Source: GCA-020343675 sp964462945
GTDB taxonomy: Bacteria > Planctomycetota > Phycisphaerae > Sedimentisphaerales > Anaerobacaceae
Length of the DNA: 64,000 bases
Direction of reading: 5' to 3'
Assembly: GCA_964462945.1 (NCBI GenBank)
Contig: CAYWZW010000021.1
Location: forward strand, 1-64,000
The notes under the pieces were generated by a model. That model had not been told where the DNA came from. It saw only the letters and a program-made list of their open reading frames with translations, and searched no databases. Positions within the stretch are counted from its first letter, which is position 1. Each line of letters begins with the position of its first letter. The position numbers were made by a program, and so were the translations under genes. Shown here in pieces: positions 17,997 through 25,785 of the stretch.

Positions 17997-18025
17997 AACG
18001 GGCTCCGGAGTTAGCGGAGCCCGTT
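17997..18025 (-). terminator. Terminator of first cold-shock gene
   Basis: Perfect 11-bp stem (17997-18007 with 18015-18025), 7-nt loop, followed on the minus strand by TCATTTT. It lies 26 bp after the stop codon of the csp gene. Confidence 0.8.
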
Positions 18026-18050
18026 GGTCTTCACGGCTTTTTGCTTTGGA

Positions 18051-18254
18051 TTAGCTGGGTACGACGTTGGTCGCGCAGGGGCCTTTCTTGCCCTGTCCGA
18101 TCACAAACTCCACCTTTTGGCCCTCGGCGAGACTGGCGTAGCCGGTCGTCTTGACTTCCGAGTGATGAACAAACAAGTCCTCACTGCCGGAGTCGGGGGT
18201 GATGAACCCAAAACCTTTTTTCTCGTTAAACCATTTTACTGTACCTGTACTCAC
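18051..18254 (-). CDS. csp: Cold-shock domain protein 1
   Basis: A 67-residue protein, full-length for the CspA family. RNP1-like KGFGFI and RNP2-like LFVHHSE motifs are present. These proteins bind single-stranded RNA/DNA and act as RNA chaperones. The start is the GTG at 18254, with AAGGAG 7 nt upstream; a longer open frame to 18284 runs through this ribosome site. It is nearly identical to the second csp gene (19552-19758), and both have similar promoters, leaders and terminators. Confidence 0.95.
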   Translation of the reverse strand: MSTGTVKWFNEKKGFGFITPDSGSEDLFVHHSEVKTTGYASLAEGQKVEFVIGQGKKGPCATNVVPS

Positions 18255-18350
18255 TACTGTACTCCTTTGGCCTGTAACGGCCATAAATTGTGTCTCTCGG
18301 CTATTTTCTTATGGAGGATATTCTTGAGAGACGTGAGAATATGCTTCACT
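18255..18350 (-). promoter_or_regulatory. Conserved cold-shock leader 1
   Basis: The minus-strand leader between promoter and csp1 start contains GTCTCTC (pairing region on plus 18326-18332) and GAGAGAC (18292-18298), a perfect 7-bp long-range stem enclosing an A/T-rich segment. The same elements, with similar spacing, precede csp2. A temperature-sensitive fold is plausible by analogy with cspA. Confidence 0.55.
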
Positions 18351-18357
18351 AACACTC

Positions 18358-18387
18358 ACTATACAGTAAAAGCCGGCCGCAGTTCAA
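18358..18387 (-). promoter_or_regulatory. Promoter of first cold-shock gene
   Basis: Minus strand TTGAAC (18382-18387), 18-nt spacer, TATAGT (18358-18363). An A/T-rich tract lies just upstream, possibly an UP element. The csp2 promoter has the same layout. Confidence 0.65.
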
Positions 18388-18436
18388 CAAAAATAAAAAA
18401 TAATTACCAGGACGGATTTGGCGGACTTGATTTTTC

Positions 18437-18466
18437 TTGCTTGTGTGGCGGGCGAAGGTGTATAAT
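18437..18466 (+). promoter_or_regulatory. Promoter of prepilin-like gene
   Basis: TTGCTT (18437-18442), 18 nt, perfect TATAAT (18461-18466). Transcription should start near 18473, just before the hairpin at 18476-18499. Confidence 0.55.
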
Positions 18467-18475
18467 TGTGTCGTT

Positions 18476-18499
18476 GCCTTGCCGGCTATCCGGCAAGGC
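18476..18499 (+). promoter_or_regulatory. 5'-end hairpin in prepilin-like gene leader
   Basis: GCCTTGCCGG (18476-18485) and CCGGCAAGGC (18490-18499): perfect 10-bp stem with a 4-nt loop, starting only a few nucleotides after the predicted transcript start. It may stabilise the mRNA 5' end. Confidence 0.5.
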
Positions 18500-18576
18500 G
18501 GAGCGTGGCCGCGAAGCGGCAGGTGGCTGTTCGCACAAGTAAAGAGGGATTTTGCCGTAGATGAAGGGGGCCAGAG

Positions 18577-19419
18577 ATGTTCAAGCGAACCGCTTTCACA
18601 CTCATCGAGCTGCTGGTGGTTATAGCGATTATTGCCATCCTGATGGCCGTCCTGATACCGGCCCTCAACGTCGCGAAAGAACAAGCCCGAGGAGTGGCGT
18701 GCATGTCGAATCAGAAGACCATGGGGTTGGCCTACGTCATGTACGCCAACGAGAACGACAGCAGTATATGCGGGGGAATGGCAAGGCACGCCCCCACCAA
18801 TGGGGTCCCCCCCTGGGTCATGCCGCCGCTGGATTATTCGGGCGGCACTATCGTCCCGATGCCCAGCGGAAACGTCACGTTCCAGCAGCGGCTCAACGGG
18901 CTGCGGGAAGGCGCTCTATACCCCTATGTCAAGAACACCGGCGCGTATCACTGCCCGGGCGACAACCGGATACGACAGGGCACCAGCAATGGCCGGGAGT
19001 TGCAGCATTTGATCTACCGCAGCTATTCTGTGACGGATTATTTGCAGGCGACCGCACCGAAGGATCCGAAGAAGCTGACGGACTTCAAGAACGCGGCCTC
19101 GAAGCTGCTCTTCGTGGAAGAGATATATGACGGTCCCGGCGGCGCCAACCACAACATCGATGCCTGGTCCTACGAGCCCGGGACAAACTCGCTGTGGGAC
19201 CCGTTGGGCGTGTTCCACAGCAATTCGGCCACGTTCAGCTTTATGGATGGCCACGCAGCCGTCCACAAATGGATGGACAAGCGGACCGTCATCTACTTTA
19301 TGAGCCGGGGACGGGCCAGCACGCTGGGGTATGGCAAGGGGGTCAAATTTAATCCGCCCAATGAAGATCTCTACTGGCTGGACGAGCACTATCCGGGCAA
19401 GACCCACCAGGCTCAGTAG
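18577..19419 (+). CDS. Prepilin-type protein with H-X9-DG motif
   Basis: A 280-residue protein with a class III prepilin leader (FTLIELLVVIAIIAILMAVL, cleavage before the Phe). Near the C-terminus FHSNSATFSFMDGHA gives exactly the H-X9-DG spacing of the planctomycete DUF1559-like family. It is probably processed by a prepilin peptidase and assembled by, or held on, a type II secretion/pilus-like system; such proteins are highly multiplied in planctomycetes and their role is not known. The central part has Cys and Gly-rich loops (YHCPGDNRIRQG). It sits between the two cold-shock genes on the opposite strand and has its own promoter. Confidence 0.85.
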   Translation: MFKRTAFTLIELLVVIAIIAILMAVLIPALNVAKEQARGVACMSNQKTMGLAYVMYANENDSSICGGMARHAPTNGVPPWVMPPLDYSGGTIVPMPSGNVTFQQRLNGLREGALYPYVKNTGAYHCPGDNRIRQGTSNGRELQHLIYRSYSVTDYLQATAPKDPKKLTDFKNAASKLLFVEEIYDGPGGANHNIDAWSYEPGTNSLWDPLGVFHSNSATFSFMDGHAAVHKWMDKRTVIYFMSRGRASTLGYGKGVKFNPPNEDLYWLDEHYPGKTHQAQ

Positions 19420-19500
19420 ATAGTAACCGGCCTCTGCCCACCTTGCGATTCTTGTTCGGCATGGCAACATCGGGCGGGCGATTTGACGATCAGAATGAAG

Positions 19501-19524
19501 CGGGCTCCGTTTTTGCAGAGCCCG
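19501..19524 (-). terminator. Terminator of second cold-shock gene
   Basis: CGGGCTC (19501-19507) and GAGCCCG (19518-19524) form a 7-bp stem with a 10-nt loop 28 bp after the csp2 stop. On the minus strand it is followed by a T-containing CTTCATTCT. Similar in position and sequence to the csp1 terminator. Confidence 0.6.
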
Positions 19525-19551
19525 TTGGTTCTTAGGGCTTGCTGCTTTGGA

Positions 19552-19758
19552 TTAGCTGGGGATAACGTTGGTCGCACACGAGCGGCCCTTTTGTCCCTTT
19601 CCGATCTCGAACTGCACCTTCTGGCCTTCAGCCAGGCTGGCATAGCCGGTCGTCTTGACCTCCGAGTGATGGACGAATATGTCCTCACCGCCACCATCGG
19701 GTGTGATAAACCCAAAGCCTTTTTTGTCGTTAAACCATTTTACTGTACCTGTACTCAC
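19552..19758 (-). CDS. csp: Cold-shock domain protein 2
   Basis: A 68-residue CspA-family RNA chaperone, a close paralogue of the protein at 18051-18254. KGFGFI and IFVHHSE RNP motifs are intact. GTG start at 19758 with GGAG 7 nt upstream. Promoter, leader stem and terminator parallel those of csp1, pointing to a recent duplication of the whole transcription unit around the prepilin-like gene. Confidence 0.95.
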   Translation of the reverse strand: MSTGTVKWFNDKKGFGFITPDGGGEDIFVHHSEVKTTGYASLAEGQKVQFEIGKGQKGRSCATNVIPS

Positions 19759-19860
19759 AACTGTGCTCCTTGTGGCCTGTTCACGGCCATAAAACTGTGT
19801 CTCTCGGTCTTTTCTTAATGGAGAATATTCTTGAGAGACGCCAGAATATGCTTCACTGAC
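19759..19860 (-). promoter_or_regulatory. Conserved cold-shock leader 2
   Basis: Contains GTCTCTC/GAGAGAC arms (plus coordinates 19799-19805 and 19833-19839) and the AGAATATTCT palindrome, as in the csp1 leader. Length and order of elements match, so the leader was duplicated with the gene and kept. Confidence 0.55.
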
Positions 19861-19865
19861 CCATT

Positions 19866-19895
19866 ATGTTACAGGAAAAACAGGCTGTAGTCCAA
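19866..19895 (-). promoter_or_regulatory. Promoter of second cold-shock gene
   Basis: Minus strand TTGGAC (19890-19895), 18-nt spacer, TAACAT (19866-19871). Same spacing and flanking A/T tract as the csp1 promoter, with a weaker -10. Confidence 0.5.
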
Positions 19896-20046
19896 TAAAA
19901 ATAAAAAAATAATTGGGCCATGCTATTGACTCAAGCAGCCCCAGCATGTGGTAGATTGGGTCATGGATTCCGTATCAAAGCCTGCCCTCAGCGGCAGTCG
20001 AACGGGTGCGAAATGGCAACGCCGCGCATCGGGTGAGAAAGGACTG

Positions 20047-20637
20047 CTATTTGCGAAGGCCGGGAATCAGTCTGCCGGTCCGGGCCATGTAGTCGCGGTA
20101 CTCTTGCCCGAACTGATCGAGCATCATCTGCTCCTCTTGCGGTACGCGGAGCAGGTACAGAGGGATGAAGACCACCAGGAATATCCAGCCAGCAAGCCAG
20201 TTCTCCAGCAGCAGCCCTTGTGCAACCGCCCACAGCAAGTGGGCGGCGTACATCGGATGCCGGATGTCGCGGTATATGCCGTGCGTCACGAGGCAGTGCT
20301 CGGATCTAATCTGAAGCGTCGCCGACCAGTTGAGCCCGAGAGCGGCGTGCGAGCGCCACAGCAGAACGAGAGCGCCGGCAAAAGCCGCCGTCCCCGCCCA
20401 GCCCATCCATCGCGGCAAATCGTAATTCGCAAAGTCCAGCCACGGCGTGAACAGATAGACCAAAGGGGCAGCCATGCCGAGACCCGCAGCGGCGATCAGC
20501 ACAGCATCCAAGACGCTTTTTCGTTTCCGGGTGGGCTTGTTGCGTCTGCATCCGGCCGTATAGACCTTGCGTATCACCGAACCTGCAATGAGGCCGGCAA
20601 GGAAAAATACCTCGAAGCTATTATCGATCCTGAGCAT
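20047..20637 (-). CDS. Isoprenylcysteine methyltransferase-like membrane protein
   Basis: A 196-residue protein with four to five membrane segments (about residues 7-25, 43-63, 75-95, 135-165). The motif THGIYRDIRHPMYAAHLLW followed by a late EEQMMLDQFGQEYRDYM segment is the signature of the ICMT/phospholipid methyltransferase-like family. These enzymes methylate lipids, isoprenylated groups or small molecules using SAM; the substrate is unknown. The start is taken at 20637 (ATG), downstream of a possible TTG at 20655. It follows the DUF401 gene by 42 bp and is probably co-transcribed. Confidence 0.78.
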   Translation of the reverse strand: MLRIDNSFEVFFLAGLIAGSVIRKVYTAGCRRNKPTRKRKSVLDAVLIAAAGLGMAAPLVYLFTPWLDFANYDLPRWMGWAGTAAFAGALVLLWRSHAALGLNWSATLQIRSEHCLVTHGIYRDIRHPMYAAHLLWAVAQGLLLENWLAGWIFLVVFIPLYLLRVPQEEQMMLDQFGQEYRDYMARTGRLIPGLRK

Positions 20638-20679
20638 GTCACTCTCTCGGGTCAAGCACGACCATCTGAATCTGTTTTT

Positions 20680-21939
20680 TCATCGTCCCGCTGAGCCGAA
20701 GAACGCGGCCAACAGTGCTCCGGCGACGGCGACGCCGACGGCCGGCAACGCCAATTTCCAGATAATCTTGAGCAGCGAAGTCCGAAAGTAGCTGGCCGAG
20801 AGGGGCAGGCACAGGTGCACCGGCGTCACCCAGAGGCCGAAAAGCAGGCCGGAGAAGGCCAGCGACTCAAGACCCACTTTGGCCTGCGGCCCCGTCCCGA
20901 TGAAGGCCAGAAGAAACGGATACGTGATCGCCACGCTGGGCATGGTGACGCCGGTCGTGAAGCCGACCAGCATGGGCAGCAGGAACAATAGCGCGTGCGG
21001 CGGCACGTGGACGCTCGTGAGAAACTCGACGACGCGGCCGATCGCACCGCTGGTCTCGAGGTTGACCTTGAAGAACAGCGCGCCGAAGATAAGCAGGACC
21101 ATGTCCAGCTCGCGGGCCGCCTTGAAAACAACTCCCCATCGCTTGAACGCAACTCGATGCAGCATCAGCAGCCCGAGGATGGCCAGGAAGATGGCGACGG
21201 CGGGCGGCACATCAAAGACAATATACAAACCGCCGGTGAACACGATGGGCCAGAAGGCGTCAAAGAAGTCACGCAGGTGGTGGCCCACGTTACGCTTGAG
21301 CGGCTGCTGATGGGGCTGTTTCGGCGGGATGCCGAACATCAGCAGGACAACACTGCCGACCAGCATGCCCGCCCCCGTCAGTACGATATGATAGCAGAAG
21401 AGCGTGAAGGCCGAGATGCCGAGCATACTCTGAACAAGAGGCACCGCCGGGAAGAGCGGCCAGACTGGCTCCCACAGATGCCGGAACAGAAAGTTGATCG
21501 CGGCCAGCCGGCTGCGCTCGACGCCCATTTTGTCGCCCGCCTCACGCACCATCGGCGCCGAGAGCATAATGCCGCCCGGCGTGGGCAGCATCCCCATCAT
21601 CAGCGGCATCAGGGCCAGGGCAAACCGGCGGCTCTTGAACAGCCCCTGCAAGGCTGGGACCAGCCGCTTGGACAGGCCAATCTCTTCCATCGCCGCACCG
21701 ATGACGTTGACCAGAAGCAACAGAGCGGTCAGCGAAACGAAGAGATAGCCGGTGGTTTGCGTCAGCGGCCGGCCCTGCCATTCCGCGGCCAGTGCACGAG
21801 CGACGTCCACCGGCCAAACGTGCAACAGCGCCGCTAACAGGCAGGCTGAGACCAGCATTGCCACGCCGATCCTGATCTTCAGCCGCAGCAGCGCCACCAG
21901 GGCAGCCAACGATGCTATGATGGATACAAGCGCGTACAC
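20680..21939 (-). CDS. DUF401 family membrane permease-like protein
   Basis: A 419-residue protein with about ten hydrophobic segments. LMMGMLPTPGGIMLSAPMVREAG near residue 115-140 and the re-entrant-like GVTMPSVAITYPFLLAFIG segment near residue 335-355 are features of DUF401 and fit an ion-transporter-superfamily fold with two inverted halves. Substrate unknown. GTG start. First gene of a likely two-gene operon with the methyltransferase-like gene. Confidence 0.75.
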   Translation of the reverse strand: MYALVSIIASLAALVALLRLKIRIGVAMLVSACLLAALLHVWPVDVARALAAEWQGRPLTQTTGYLFVSLTALLLLVNVIGAAMEEIGLSKRLVPALQGLFKSRRFALALMPLMMGMLPTPGGIMLSAPMVREAGDKMGVERSRLAAINFLFRHLWEPVWPLFPAVPLVQSMLGISAFTLFCYHIVLTGAGMLVGSVVLLMFGIPPKQPHQQPLKRNVGHHLRDFFDAFWPIVFTGGLYIVFDVPPAVAIFLAILGLLMLHRVAFKRWGVVFKAARELDMVLLIFGALFFKVNLETSGAIGRVVEFLTSVHVPPHALLFLLPMLVGFTTGVTMPSVAITYPFLLAFIGTGPQAKVGLESLAFSGLLFGLWVTPVHLCLPLSASYFRTSLLKIIWKLALPAVGVAVAGALLAAFFGSAGR

Positions 21940-22257
21940 GCGCTATATCTTAACAAGATCAGTCCAAAACGGGAGAGTTTTGTGAGAGAAAAGTCCCTGC
22001 TACAGCCGCCCCGCCCGAGTCAAATGCGGAAACATCTTCAGACTAATGAAAGACAACGACCTTTCGATATTTGTCCTTTGTTCCGGATCTGCGCCGGCGA
22101 GATGCGTTTGACCGCTTATGGACCGCAGACGTTCGATTGTCTGAGCCAGAGTCACAATCTCGAATGCCTTTAACGTAGTATTAGAGAATCGATGCGATCC
22201 GTCGCACGCTCCCAGACCATCGCCGTCTGCGACATCACAAAAAAGAGCTGTCTTTGC

Positions 22258-22287
22258 TTGACGTGGACGGTCATTGTCTGGTATACT
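22258..22287 (+). promoter_or_regulatory. Promoter of secreted dockerin-like gene
   Basis: TTGACG (22258-22263), 18 nt, TATACT (22282-22287). Gives a leader of about 50 nt ahead of an AAAGGAGGAT ribosome site. Confidence 0.65.
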
Positions 22288-22344
22288 ATTTACCAGTGGG
22301 AAGACGCCACAAAAAGCAAACAACGAATTGAAAGGAGGATTACA

Positions 22345-23787
22345 ATGTTCAAGAAAACGACCTGTTTGATTTCGCTTGTGCTCCCGCTCGTTTTGTTCGA
22401 GGCTGCCTCGGCGTTGATATTCTGGGATGACGGCGGAGCCGACCACCTCTGGAGCACAGCCGCCAACTGGAATCCCGATACCGTACCGACCAGCATTGAT
22501 CCGGTTTCAATCGACGATCCGGAGAACACGCATTGCGAGATCAAGGCCGGTATTACCGCCGAATGCGAAACACTGAGGGTCGGCAATTCCGGCTTCACCA
22601 CAAACCTGGATATCAGCGGCGGATCGCTCTCGGCAAGCGGGGCCTACGTCGGCGTGGATAATCCCTCCGGCCACGGCATCCTGAATATGAGCGGCGGCTT
22701 ATTTTCCACCGGATCATTGCAGATCGGCTGGAGCGGCACCGGCACGCTCAATATGACAGGCGGTACCATCGAGCTAAGTGACGACCTGGTGGTACCCGGC
22801 CAGACCGGCACCGGTACGGTAAGCCTCCTCGGCGGCACGATCAAGGCATCCGATCTGCGTTTAACCTCCGCCTCCGGCTTAATGGACATTACCGCGGGCG
22901 CCCTGATCCTCGACGGCGACGATACCCCGACAATTCAGACCTACATCGACGATGGCTGGCTCACAGCGTATAACGGCCAGGGCGTGCTCAACCTGGATTA
23001 CAACGTCACGAATCAAGGCAAAACGACTTTGACCGCTACCGCCCTGCTCAATCCGAATCCGGTCGACGGGGGTACGATAGCACCCGGCGAGGTGGAACTG
23101 AACTGGACTCTGCCTGATCCGTGTATGCCTGGTGAGCCGGTGCTGGTTGATGTCTACTTCACCGATAACCTAAGGCTGCTGGAAGAGTTTACCGACCCGG
23201 CAGCCATCCAGGTTGTGAACAGGCAGAACGTGACCTCGGTTGTCGTGCGGGCTCAACCAAAAACGCGGTACTACTGGGCCGTAGATGCGTATGTGGGCAG
23301 TCCTGCGGATCCGATCTTTGGCCCTATCTTCAGTTTCTATGCAGACAACCTGCCTCCCCAGGTGGATGCCGGTGCCGATGTAGTCACCTGGCTCCAAGAA
23401 GGTCCCAGGACCGGGAATCTGGACGCGACGGTCACCGACGACGAAGCTTATACTGTGCAGTGGACGGTGGTCAGTGAGCCCAACGAAGGGAATGCGATTA
23501 TAGAGACACCGACCGCCGAGGACACGAGTATCACCTTGTCAGCCGTGGGCGAGTATGTCTTGCAGTTGGTGGCTTTCGACGGCGAATACGCCGGTTCGGA
23601 CACGGTCACGATCAACGTATACAATGATAGTTGCGAGGCCGCCCAATCACTGCCGGACTACGTCCCGCTGGTCGGGGATCTCAACGGCGATTGCCGCGTC
23701 GATGATGATGATTTGGCACTGCTGCAGGAGAACTGGCTCAAGGATAATTCACTGACTGAGGATTGGCTTGAGATCGGCGGTTTGTGA
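22345..23787 (+). CDS. Secreted beta-helix-like protein with dockerin-like end
   Basis: A 480-residue protein with a signal peptide (residues ~1-23). Residues ~25-200 contain repeated short units such as ILNMSGGLFSTGSLQIGWSG, GTLNMTGGTIELSDDL and GTVSLLGGTIKASDLRL, typical of autotransporter-like right-handed beta-helix repeats in planctomycete exported proteins. Then a fibronectin/PKD-like part (RYYWAVDAYVG, VDAGADVVTWLQEG). The C-terminus has GDLNGDCRVDDDDLALLQEN, a dockerin-like calcium loop. The ATG at 22345 is chosen for its AAAGGAGGAT site; the open frame starts earlier, at 22192. Likely cell-surface; no enzymatic domain recognised. Confidence 0.75.
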   Translation: MFKKTTCLISLVLPLVLFEAASALIFWDDGGADHLWSTAANWNPDTVPTSIDPVSIDDPENTHCEIKAGITAECETLRVGNSGFTTNLDISGGSLSASGAYVGVDNPSGHGILNMSGGLFSTGSLQIGWSGTGTLNMTGGTIELSDDLVVPGQTGTGTVSLLGGTIKASDLRLTSASGLMDITAGALILDGDDTPTIQTYIDDGWLTAYNGQGVLNLDYNVTNQGKTTLTATALLNPNPVDGGTIAPGEVELNWTLPDPCMPGEPVLVDVYFTDNLRLLEEFTDPAAIQVVNRQNVTSVVVRAQPKTRYYWAVDAYVGSPADPIFGPIFSFYADNLPPQVDAGADVVTWLQEGPRTGNLDATVTDDEAYTVQWTVVSEPNEGNAIIETPTAEDTSITLSAVGEYVLQLVAFDGEYAGSDTVTINVYNDSCEAAQSLPDYVPLVGDLNGDCRVDDDDLALLQENWLKDNSLTEDWLEIGGL

Positions 23788-23965
23788 CGCATAGACACCC
23801 TGTCATTTGCATAGCTGACACGGATGTCGACATAGATGTTTATGTCGGTGCCTCAGACAAAGTGTGGAAGAATGTATCTGCCGGCTCCGTGCTTAGCAAC
23901 TACATTCGCAGAAGTCTTCCAGAACAAACACTGGCCGCTGTGACGCTGCAACTTCATACCTTGTC

Positions 23966-24421
23966 TCAGTTTTCTTTGAGCAGCGTCTCATATTCGGTTT
24001 CAAATCGCAGCTTGTGCTTGACCTCTTCCTGAGCCAAGGCCAGAAGCAATTCCTGGGATTCCTCGTCTTGAATGCTCCCCACGAGATTCACGTAAATCCT
24101 GAACGCCGCCTCTTCCTTTTCCATCCCCAGCAGAAGCATGTCCTTGTAATCCACATCCAACAGCGACTCGTTATCTGAGAGGATGTAATCATCGCTGGAG
24201 CGGCCCGGCTTTGGCTCTGTTGACACCGTCTTGCCCAGCTTGATAATCTCCAGCTCCAACCGTGCCTTGTGCTCCAGCTCTTCCCCGGCCAGGTCTTCAA
24301 ACACCTTCCGCATCGCCGGATTATTTAAACGACCGGCCAACGCCAGGTAGAAATGATACGCCTCCACCTCTTTGGCAATCGCAAATTCCAGAATCTCCTC
24401 GTCGGAATTTACTTTGCTCAT
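23966..24421 (-). CDS. Ferritin-like/rubrerythrin-type protein
   Basis: A 151-residue four-helix protein. EEILEFAIAKEVEAYHFYLA, then EELEHKARLELEI, KEEAAFRIYVNLVG and AQEEVKHKLRFETEY give the paired E...EXXH iron-binding motifs of ferritin-like diiron proteins. Rubrerythrin family members detoxify peroxide under anaerobic conditions; this one lacks the rubredoxin domain. Start at the ATG at 24421. It is 16 bp downstream of the TIM-barrel-like gene and probably in the same operon, consistent with an anaerobic lifestyle. Confidence 0.8.
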   Translation of the reverse strand: MSKVNSDEEILEFAIAKEVEAYHFYLALAGRLNNPAMRKVFEDLAGEELEHKARLELEIIKLGKTVSTEPKPGRSSDDYILSDNESLLDVDYKDMLLLGMEKEEAAFRIYVNLVGSIQDEESQELLLALAQEEVKHKLRFETEYETLLKEN

Positions 24422-24437
24422 GGTTATGCGCTCCAGG

Positions 24438-25433
24438 CTAACTTCGCCACGGGCGGATCCTCTTGGCCTCCTTGAGGGCCGCATTTGCAACGAGCACGTC
24501 CTCGGCGATCTCAAAATCGAACATGCCGGCTAACACGAAATCCGCCCCGTTATTGAACACGTAGCGGAACGCATCGGCGGGCGGTATCGCGCCGGCGGCC
24601 ATCACCTTAAATGCGATCCAGGGCTTCTCTACGCCCTTCATAAAATCGATGACCTCGTCGGGATTCTTGCACCAGTAGCCCGGGACCTCGCAGTACACTC
24701 TCGTCAGCTCATCGGCCTTTGGCGCGCTGGGATAGTTGTGGTGATGAAACGTCTTGATGTAGAAATCGGCGTCGATCTTTCTTTGCTCGCACTCCTTGAT
24801 CACCCTCAGATCGTGCGCCCCCACGCCGGAGGGCACGCCGTGCTCTTTGGCAATGTTGACGGCCTTCGCAATCATATCCGCCTTGCCCTCGGAGACGAGG
24901 CGGTCGGCGCTGACGCCCCAGAGGTAAATCGCATCGACGCCCTCATCGGCAAGCTCCCGGACCTGCGTAGCATAGCCTTCGGGGTCGGTATCGACCTGGG
25001 CGGTCGGGCATATTATCCACTGAATCTTGCCGCCCCGCTTGTACCGGTACTTCTTGAGCATGCTGACCACACCGGGGGCCGTGTGGATAACGAGTGTGTT
25101 GACGCCGTGCGCTTCCGCCGCCGCCATGGTCTCGAATATCTTCTCCTCGGTGTTGTAGTGTGCCGTCAGGGTATAGACGTATTTCAAATCCCGGCTGTGC
25201 GTGAAATGGGTCAGCAAATTGCCGCCCAGCAAAAGCCGGCTGATTTGAAGGTCCTTGATCCTTCCGGTGGGCAGGCCGGCCTTCGACGCCGGCAGACCCT
25301 GTGGTGTCAAAGATTGTCCGGCTGCGTCCCCGGCCGAGGCTTTGCCTTGCATGGCGTGCATTGCCAATGCGCCCGCCGCGGGAGTCAGCAGCGACTTTCT
25401 GATGAAACTTCGACGATCTATGTTATGTGACAT
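24438..25433 (-). CDS. Tat-exported TIM-barrel-like protein
   Basis: A 331-residue protein with a twin-arginine signal (MSHNIDRRSFIRKSLLTPAA). The rest has alternating strand/helix character consistent with a TIM barrel: HTAPGVVSMLKKYRY, DAIYLWGVSADRLV, GVPSGVGAHDLRVIKECE, TFHHHNYPS, WIAFKVMAAGAIPP, FVLAGMFDFEIAED. It resembles aldo/keto-reductase-related or dihydrodipicolinate-type barrels, but I cannot assign a reaction. AAGGAGAA precedes the ATG. Upstream partner of the ferritin-like gene. Confidence 0.6.
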   Translation of the reverse strand: MSHNIDRRSFIRKSLLTPAAGALAMHAMQGKASAGDAAGQSLTPQGLPASKAGLPTGRIKDLQISRLLLGGNLLTHFTHSRDLKYVYTLTAHYNTEEKIFETMAAAEAHGVNTLVIHTAPGVVSMLKKYRYKRGGKIQWIICPTAQVDTDPEGYATQVRELADEGVDAIYLWGVSADRLVSEGKADMIAKAVNIAKEHGVPSGVGAHDLRVIKECEQRKIDADFYIKTFHHHNYPSAPKADELTRVYCEVPGYWCKNPDEVIDFMKGVEKPWIAFKVMAAGAIPPADAFRYVFNNGADFVLAGMFDFEIAEDVLVANAALKEAKRIRPWRS

Positions 25434-25785
25434 CGACGTTCTCCTTCTTGCATATCTTCCTTATATTCTACCTGTTTCAGCAAACCTTCACAAAACTTTT
25501 CCTGTCTTTTCCCGGACAATATGTGACGAATGAAAATAATTGCAGGGTGGTGCCCCCATCGCTCCTATCGTGCCTGAACCCGAAAGTCTCATGGCATCTC
25601 CCGTCTGAACCACTCCACCCCCTCTGGCTTCGCAGGAGGGGTGATTGTGATAATTTCTTGAAGGCGCGTCATAATAAATGGTTTTAATGGTTTCTTTTTT
25701 TCCGCGACGCCGGTAGAATGACTGCGGAAATGGGTGTGGTGTGTATATCGAGTCATGGGCGCGGAAGGTATGGATACTGAGAGAT
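25434..25785. other. Divergent intergenic region
   Basis: About 350 bp between two divergent genes. It contains an imperfect hairpin around 25610-25645 (CCACCCCCTC then GGAGGGGTG). No ORF or recognisable RNA otherwise. Confidence 0.4.

Noticed and set aside
22192..22344. N-terminal extension of the secreted beta-helix-like protein
   Set aside because: The signal peptide and a strong ribosome site fit 22345; the upstream codons cross the promoter region.
25610..25645. Another member of the anti-SD sRNA family
   Set aside because: The hairpin has no CCUCC loop, no U-run in a clear orientation and none of the shared blocks.
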